A stretch of DNA of 64,000 nt, from NCBI GenBank assembly GCA_002007465.1, contig LNAC01000031.1, positions 501,750-565,749 of the forward strand. The letters run 5' to 3'. Every line of letters begins with the position of its first letter. Position 1 is the first letter of the stretch. Origin of the DNA: Ailurus styani (Eukaryota; Chordata; Mammalia; Carnivora; Ailuridae). The position numbers were made by a program, and so were the translations under genes. Below, piece by piece: positions 57,427-64,000 of this stretch. The notes below the pieces were generated by a model. The model saw nothing but the letters and a program-made list of their open reading frames with translations, had not been told where the DNA came from and made no database searches.

Positions 57427-58254
57427 AAATAAAGTAATAAATTATTAAGTCAAAAAATAAGGACATGATGCTTTAAGCTCTCAGTTGGGTTCTACAGTTC
57501 TAAATGGATTTTCTGGAGAGATTTCCCTAACAAAGGTAAAGCAAAGGAATATTGATTGATTCATCTGTCTTTAACAATCAAAAACTGAAAAGAATTGATG
57601 AAATAATGGTGTTCAAGATAATGGACATTAGGTAATGAAAGTGAATGCTCCCTCAGACACAAGAAAAAAAAATGAGGTAGATTATAATTATCCCACCTTT
57701 GTGCTTGGACAGCTTATAAGCCAAGACCACAGGAAGGGGATACCAACTGAATTCCAGTGCACTCCCTGTAGAGGAAGCAGAACTGAAAGTCTAAGAGAAA
57801 CCAAAGTGGTTAGTACTTGACAAATGGAGTACTCGACAGGAAAATACTATATAAACAGAGAGCTCCAGTTACCTTCTGAAGGTTGTCCTCGAATATTCAG
57901 CAGAGTATTATCAATACATATTAAGAAATACATATTAAGAAACTACCTGAGAATGAGGTGAGAGTCATAAAAGGGATTGGAAGAAATACTGCATGAGCTC
58001 ACATAGAGCTGGGAATAGTGTCTATCCCCACCAGCCAGAACAGAAACATCAAATTTATAGGCCTTTGAGTAGGGTATCCAGAACATTGTACCTCACAATT
58101 GGAATGATTAAACCATACTGAACATTTGTTTTTTCTTTTGTCTCACCTAACAAATCCTAAAAGCAAGACCTGAAAGAACCAAATTATTACCAGTTACTTA
58201 ACCAAGTTCCAGAACACAGCTCAGGAATATTTATAGAAATACAAAAATAAAGAA
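57427..58254. other. Unique DNA
   Basis: No recognisable gene is seen. ATACATATTAAGAA is tandemly duplicated at 57914-57941. The part from about 58140 may already belong to the old L1 that continues after the LTR. Confidence 0.4.
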
Positions 58255-58556
58255 GGCCGTGAATCAAAGAATGTGGTAGCCTCTAGATGCTGGAAACAGT
58301 CCTCAATTTATAGCCAGCAGGAAAATGGGGAACTTGGTCTACATCACAAGTAATCGAATTATGCCAACAACATGAATGACCAGGAAATGGATTCTCTCCT
58401 AGAGAGGGATGTTACCTGCCAACTCTTTGAATTAGTCCAATGGACCTGTACTGAATTACTGACCTGTAAAACTGTGAGGCAATAAAGTTATGCTCTCTTA
58501 ATCATTAAGTTGGTGATAATTTGTTACAGCAGCAATAGAAAAGTAAAATAATAATT
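58255..58556 (+). mobile_element. MLT1-type LTR relic, plus strand
   Basis: GAATGTGGTAGCCTCTAGATGCTGGAAACAG, GGAAATGGATTCTCTCCTAGAG, TGTAAAACTGTGAGGCAATAAAG and GGTGATAATTTGTTACAGCAGCAATAG follow the sense MLT1 3' part. No internal genes are present. Confidence 0.85.
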
Positions 58557-59800
58557 AAATTTCTCAGAGATAAACAGAAAATCTTTACAGACCCAGGAAA
58601 AAAAAGATATATTGCTAGAGAAGAAAAGTATAAGAACATTAACCAACATCTTCTTAAAACCAATACAAATCAGAAGGTATTAGAATATCATCAAAGTGCT
58701 AAAGGAAAAACAAACAAAATTGTTAACCTAGATTTCTATACCCACTGTAATTATTTTCAAAACAAAATGAAATAGAACATTTTTGAGGCATGAAAAAGCA
58801 GAAAGAATTTATCTTTAAAGTCTTGCATTACAACAAATATTAAAGAATGTCCTTAGGCATTCTTTAAAGAAAGAAAATGATGCCAGGTCAAAAATATGGA
58901 TTTACACAAGGAATGAAGAGGGCTAGAAAATGTAACTACACGTGTAAATATGTAAGAAATGTTTCTTACTATTATTTAAATCCCTTTAATGGATAACTGA
59001 CTTTTTAAACAATAATAATAATCATATGTTAGGGACTTCCAATATAATGTAAAATTATGACAAAAAAACTTGCTCAAAGGTGAAAAGGGAAGAAATGAAG
59101 GTACGTTATTGTCAACTTCTTTAAGTGTATTTAAATTAGTATAATTTCATTAGATGAAATATAGATAAAATGTAGATGAATGTAGGCTGTGATAAGTTAA
59201 GTGTGTATACTAAAAACCCTAAAGCAACCACTAAAAAATCAAGAGTTAACACATAATAGTAATAAAAATAGCCCAAAAAGGATAAAATGGAATCATAAAA
59301 ATGAATGCAAATGAAGGCAGAAAATATGAACAACATAAAAATGAAAAAAATGGGACCAAGAGAAAACTAATGAAAAGATGATAGATTTAAGCCTATTATT
59401 AATAATCACAATAAACATAAATGGCCTAAATAACACAATTAAATGTTAGAGATTGTCAACCAATTCTATGCTGCCTTTAAGAACATTCATTAAATCTAAA
59501 GATATAAATAGTTTAAAAGGAATGGAAAAAATATAACATATTAACACTAAATAAAAGGAAGACTAAAATAGCTACATTAACATAACAAAAAATAGATTTT
59601 AGAGCAAAGAATCTTTCCAGGAATAAAAAAAGGTCACCATGATAAAGGAGTCATCCTTCAAGAGAATGTAATAATTCTAAATAATTATACAACTAACAAA
59701 AGAACTTTTAAATACATGAATCACAAAATGATAGAACTACAAGGAAAACTAGACAAACCCCAAACAATAGTCAGAGAGTTTAATAACGCTCCAATGAGAG
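58557..59800 (+). mobile_element. Old L1 (L1M-type), inter-ORF region and start of ORF2, plus strand
   Basis: TTAACCTAGATTTCTATACCC, GCTGAAAG-like GCAGAAAGAATTTATC, GAATGAAGAGGGCTAGAAAATG and AACCCTAAAGCAACCACTAAAAAATC are landmarks of the stretch leading into ORF2 of old L1s. From about 59395 the text follows the ORF2 endonuclease start (AATAAACATAAATGGCC, TTAGAGCAAAGAATCTTTCC, ATGATAAAGGAGTCATCC), with many stops and frameshifts. It is not coding. Confidence 0.78.
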
Positions 59801-61684
59801 TTACTCCTTAAGATAGCTGTAAATATAAGTGGATAATGTAAGCAATAGGAAAGTAAACAACAAAAGTGAATTTCTTCTCCTCTATTTAAATTAAATAATT
59901 TTCGTGCTTTTTTTTGGGTTTCAGATGTCATGACTTCCTAGATGTTCTGTTAAAGTATTAATACTGTTTCATTTACAATTTATGTATCTTTAAAATATTT
60001 TTTAAAAATTCATTCAAATACATTCTGAGAAAGTTTTTTGTAAGAAATTTTAGAGAGATGTTGAACACAAGAGACATAGTTCCTAACTACTTGGTACTTA
60101 GGTCTTGTGGGGGAAACAGACATTCACAAATTAATTTAAAAAGTATTTGATAAGTGAGGCAATTATCGCCCTAGCAAGATCTCTCATTAACACTCATGTC
60201 AATGAGTGTTACAAAATTGGCTAGATAGATTTTAGGTCTTGGTCTAGGTGCTTCTGAAAGCCCATAAACTTTTTTTTTTTTTAAGTTTCCCTAAGTAAGA
60301 GACTTAAGGAAAAGTGAAAATAGAAATGAGATGCTTCTCACTTGCATCAAAAATATACACACAAAAAAAGTTTGTACCTGAACTAACAGATCTAAGGGCA
60401 GAAAGGCATAGATTGCCTCCTTTCTTTATAATTGTGACCATAGAACATAAAGAACCATATTTTTAAAATGACTGTTTTCTTCATAAGAAACAAATATCCC
60501 TGGTAAAAGACAAGAGTGGATTGGACCCATGGCTGATTTGTAGAATGATGGAAGCTGCATACTGCATAATGCTAGGGAAGCCATTCATGGCAAACTTCTA
60601 CATGCATGACATACATGAACAGATAAAGAGGCTATTAATAGACTTCTATATAAACAAATGCTATAAACTTCTGAAACAACATAACTCTGTCTCTCAGGTT
60701 TCACATACCACACTGATAGAAAATAGACTAATAAGATCTACTGATCCACTGATACATGGCTAGTCAAATAGTCAAGTTTTCCTATATAGTCAGAGAAGAG
60801 TGTTCTTTCCTCTTAGCTTCCAGTACTGTAGTCTAGTGAATTTTGTTAAACAGCTAAAGACATTAAGGTTAAATTGACAAATTCATCAGGTAACTAGAGA
60901 GCTAGAATTAGCAAACCTTTCAGAGGCTGAGTGCTATTTATGTTACCATCCTAAATAAACACCTGAAAATCAGGTAAGTGTGTGAATGCAGACTGACAAA
61001 ATGAGTATAAACCTTCCCAGAGATTTCATTTTTCACCCTTACTCTCTCCTCCCCTTTCTTGAGTTTGGCATTTTGAGGAATACTTTTGCTTTTATCTTCA
61101 CATCTTGAATTGAACTGAGAAAAATTAACACTAAATATGTTTGAGAGAGCTCTATTTGCCACTGGTACAGTTGCAATAAAAACCCTTCCATAATATTTAA
61201 ATTTACATCAGACAAGAATTGCTCTGACATATGATGTGTGCTAAATAGGTACCTGTATAAGTCTTCAATAGGTAATAATTTTGGGGGAACCTAAAAAATT
61301 CCATTTAATATCAAATAATGTACCATGATTACTAACCTGGTGTGAATAAAAGCAGAGCAGTGTTTCTTTCCACAGGTCTAGCTGACCTAACGCTTTTAAT
61401 AGATAATAATTATTCTAATCAATGACAATCTTTGGACTTTATATAGTACAATTCAATGGTGCTAAAAGACATCTACCCAGGGAAAATTGTTAAAGTTATC
61501 GGGTAATAATGCTGAGAAAGACACAGTAGCTGACAGAAATTCTAACATCCACAGAATTGGCAGCAATGCCTTTTACCACTAACAACCTCTGACTCATAAA
61601 CCTTATTCAAATTTTGAGCAAAAGAGCCAGGAGATTTTGTTTTCTCCCTATGTCTTTACCTACTGTACCTCTATCCATCTCCTT
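59801..61684. other. Unique AT-rich DNA, 1.9 kb
   Basis: No recognisable gene or repeat is seen. The 80-codon plus frame at 60521-60763 and the minus frames near 61 kb have no domains. Confidence 0.45.
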
Positions 61685-61795
61685 ATTCATTTCATAAATA
61701 ATAATTGAGGATCATCTATATCCTTAGCACTGTGCTTGGTACATGGAATAAAATGAGGAGTAAAACCAGACCTATAATCTGAAAACTAAGATTAA
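61685..61795 (-). repeat. L2 3'-end relic, minus strand
   Basis: ATAATTGAGGATCATCTATATCCTTAGCACTGTGCTTGGTACATGGAATAAAATGAGGAGTAAAACCAGACC fits the reversed L2 tail. Confidence 0.65.
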
Positions 61796-63291
61796 CCTTC
61801 TTTACCTTAAAATGTCCTATCTGTAAAATTAAATAGGTGAGCAATTAGTAATGATTTCGATTTGTTGACAGGTCAAAAGACTATGTGTCTGTGCGTGGGG
61901 AGAACAGAAGTGAGAAGAGAAAGAAATGTACAACTGTGAAGTATTTAATAGAGAAAGGCAATCCAAGATCTGTCTCCTAATGGTATCCTTAGGGCGTGGG
62001 ATAAAAAAAAATGACCCTTTCTTCTTATTTTACTCAGTCTAATATTAAATTATAAATAAAGTACATTTTTTAAGAAATCGGCATTTTGTCATAGAACCTA
62101 ACATCCAGATGTGCATTTCACTATGCTAATTCACTATAGTTCTTATAGGCAGTAAATTTCACCCAATTTTAAGCACTGTAATACAAATTAGCCTAGTTGT
62201 AATTGACTGTTACAATCATAATATAAGTTTTAAGTATGATTGAAGAAATATATATAGGCAGATAGAAGGGAAGTAAATACTGATAATACTTAAATACAAT
62301 ACTCCTAAAAGACCATGTTAATCACTATGGTCTTATAGTGAGCTTCTATTCTTAACAGTTCATTCAGCTTTAGGATATGGAGAAAGCTACATAAACATCT
62401 CTATGATTATGCACATGAATAGTGGAATAAGCTAAGAAATATTCTTTCCTATTCTTCCAGAGGAAATAGCATTTGGAAATTTTATGGATGAACGTTGCTA
62501 AAAAGATATATATGAAGAGCTGAGCAGACAAAGTCTAGGAATTCCTTACTAATTCATCTGCCTGGAACCAGCCAGTCTTCCTGACTTATTACTCTTAGGA
62601 ATTTGGCCACTGCTAACTTTTAGTGGCACAGTCAGGCCATTGGTGTATCCATTGCATTTCAATGCATTGCATTCCATTCCTCAAGGCCCCATCCATAGTC
62701 CTAGAACTCACTGAGGAATGCTTGGATGAGTATGAACCCAAGTCAATATTTATGGACTATGATTCTCTTGGAGAAACAATCACAGGAATAACCAAATAAT
62801 TTTTAATTGCTTACATAAGGACTCAAAATATTTTCCATAATCATGACCATTATCTGGTTTCTCTTTGGGATTTTTTAAACTCTTGGAACTTTACACAGGT
62901 GTTACAGAATCATAAACATAGAATTCTAGAAAGTATATGTGAGTCACTCAGTGACAATCTTCTTGAGTTCAGGTTTCCAAGCCTCTTTTCAGGGTCCTGC
63001 TAAGTGCCAAAAAGACCAGTTTTTGTATAAATACAAAGGCTGACATGGACTAGGTAGGCAAAAAGAATCCTTTTCTATCAGATATCTTCTACACAGAGGT
63101 CAGGCATCATATACTGATTTGGGGGAAGCACAAAATCCCCAAATAGCCTGGCTTTTCTTCTGTGACTACTTCTTTTAGAGATACAAAGGGAAAGTTTTCT
63201 GTAAGGATATGGTTTAGGGACTCTAACCTAGCTAAACACTCATCACAATACTGTCCTCTGGCTTTTCTCTGGAAGTTGTGTAATGAGCACC
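61796..63291. other. Unique DNA
   Basis: No recognisable gene is seen. A 72-codon minus-strand frame at 63107-63325 has a Cys-containing stretch (QYCDECLARLESLNHI) but no domain I can name. Confidence 0.4.
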
Positions 63292-63423
63292 TGCTTCTTA
63301 CCAGGCAAACAATAGGTTGAGTCACGGTGACAGAGTGATGAACAGTATACTTTCTTTTTANTGCTTCTTACCAGGCAAACAATAGGTTGAGTCACGGTGA
63401 CAGAGTGATGAACAGTATACTTT
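63292..63423. other. 62-bp duplication around N at 63361
   Basis: TGCTTCTTACCAGGCAAACA through AGTATACTTT occurs at 63292-63353 and again at 63362-63423, with a few T-rich bases and a single N between. This is probably an unmerged contig overlap. Confidence 0.88.
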
Positions 63424-63650
63424 ATTTTTATTATTTTTATTTTTTTTTATTCTTTGCCCCAGGGGTACAGGTCTGTGAATCATCAGGCTTACATCTTTCA
63501 CAGCATTCACCAAAGCACAAACCCTCCCCAATGTCCATAACCCATCCACCCTATCCCTACCCTCCTACCCCCCAGGAACCCTCAGTTTGTTTTGTGAGAT
63601 TAGGAGTCTCTTATGGTTTGTCTCCTTCCCCATCCCATCTTGTATACTTT
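63415..63650 (-). mobile_element. Short L1 3'-UTR insertion, minus strand, with TSD
   Basis: The body at about 63424-63641 is L1 3'-UTR in reverse with a TTTTTATTATTTTTATTTTTT tail. GTATACTTT at 63415-63423 and 63642-63650 is the target-site duplication. It is over 90 percent identical by eye to the insertion at 31463-31678. Confidence 0.92.
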
Positions 63651-64000
63651 AAAAAAAAGTCTCTACTACCATGGAATTTAGAGTCACTGGGGCAACATCA
63701 CAATTCTTCTGGCTTAACTGATTAGAAAATGGTATACATGAAGAGAAGTAGAAAAGATTTATGTTCATCATCCTTCTCTTTGTGCTTCTCAACTCTACCC
63801 TAATAGATAACTATCATGGCCTCTGATATGGAGAACAAGCAGACTACGGTTATCTTTATTAGAATTTGTTCACACTAGTAAACTATGATCATGAAATAAA
63901 ACCTTTCAATAAAGATGCCCAGTTGAATAAATAACAGAGCCACCTTGACTGCTGGGTCCCATCATATTGCATAATAATTGTACTGAAAGAATTGCTGAGT
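63651..64000. other. Unique DNA to window end
   Basis: No gene or recognisable repeat is seen. Confidence 0.45.

Noticed and set aside
57227..57466. 79-codon minus-strand frame
   Set aside because: It is the translated body of the young SINE at 57197-57412.
1..64000. CRISPR arrays, operons, phage or plasmid features
   Set aside because: None are present. The interspersed repeats, TSDs and SINEs show mammalian nuclear DNA.

Overview
This 64 kb window looks like non-coding nuclear DNA from a caniform carnivore, most probably a mustelid (mink, ferret, otter or badger group). The main evidence is about fifteen tRNA-derived Can-SINEs. The youngest carry the CTCTGCCTGCCTCTCTGCCTACTTGT-type body that I associate with mustelid MVB2-type elements. 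Carnivore-type L1 fragments and ancient mammalian MIR, L2 and MLT1 relics agree. The genus is inference. I found no gene that I can name: no long conserved open frame and no obvious CpG island. Almost all open frames are antisense shadows or interiors of L1 and SINE copies.

Layout. 1-6.5 kb: AT-rich unique DNA with three SINEs and an inverted L2 pair. 6.5-7.9 kb: minus-strand L1 with clear target-site duplications (TSDs). 9.4-13 kb: a SINE, a TG-rich tract, two MLT1 LTR relics, a MIR, and a broken assembly locus that probably records a polymorphic SINE. 13-19 kb: mostly unique DNA, with a 3'-truncated U4 snRNA retropseudogene at 15.7 kb, MIRs and a SINE. 19-20.2 kb: plus-strand L1. 20.6-25 kb: L2 relics and two SINEs. 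25.2 kb: the only candidate exon I can support, 111 bp on the minus strand, product unrecognised. 25.5-36 kb: MIRs, four L1 pieces and an MLT1. 36 kb: two SINEs head to head. 37-49 kb: microsatellites, a 44-bp L1 insertion, an L1 with an assembly duplication, SINEs, MIRs and an old L1. 49.5-53.1 kb: the longest L1, with two SINEs nested in it. 53-64 kb: MIRs, a SINE, an MLT1 beside an old L1M block, an L2, and a second assembly duplication next to an L1 3'-UTR insertion.

There is no operon-like or cooperative gene system here. The biology is retrotransposition history: nested insertions with readable TSDs, microsatellites seeded in L1 and SINE bodies, and structural oddities. Five single N bases (12761, 12832, 37716, 42209, 63361) mark contig joins. 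Three of them (12761, 42209, 63361) lie between duplicated flanks and are probably artefacts. The N at 12832 belongs to the same locus as 12761, and 37716 lies in a microsatellite.
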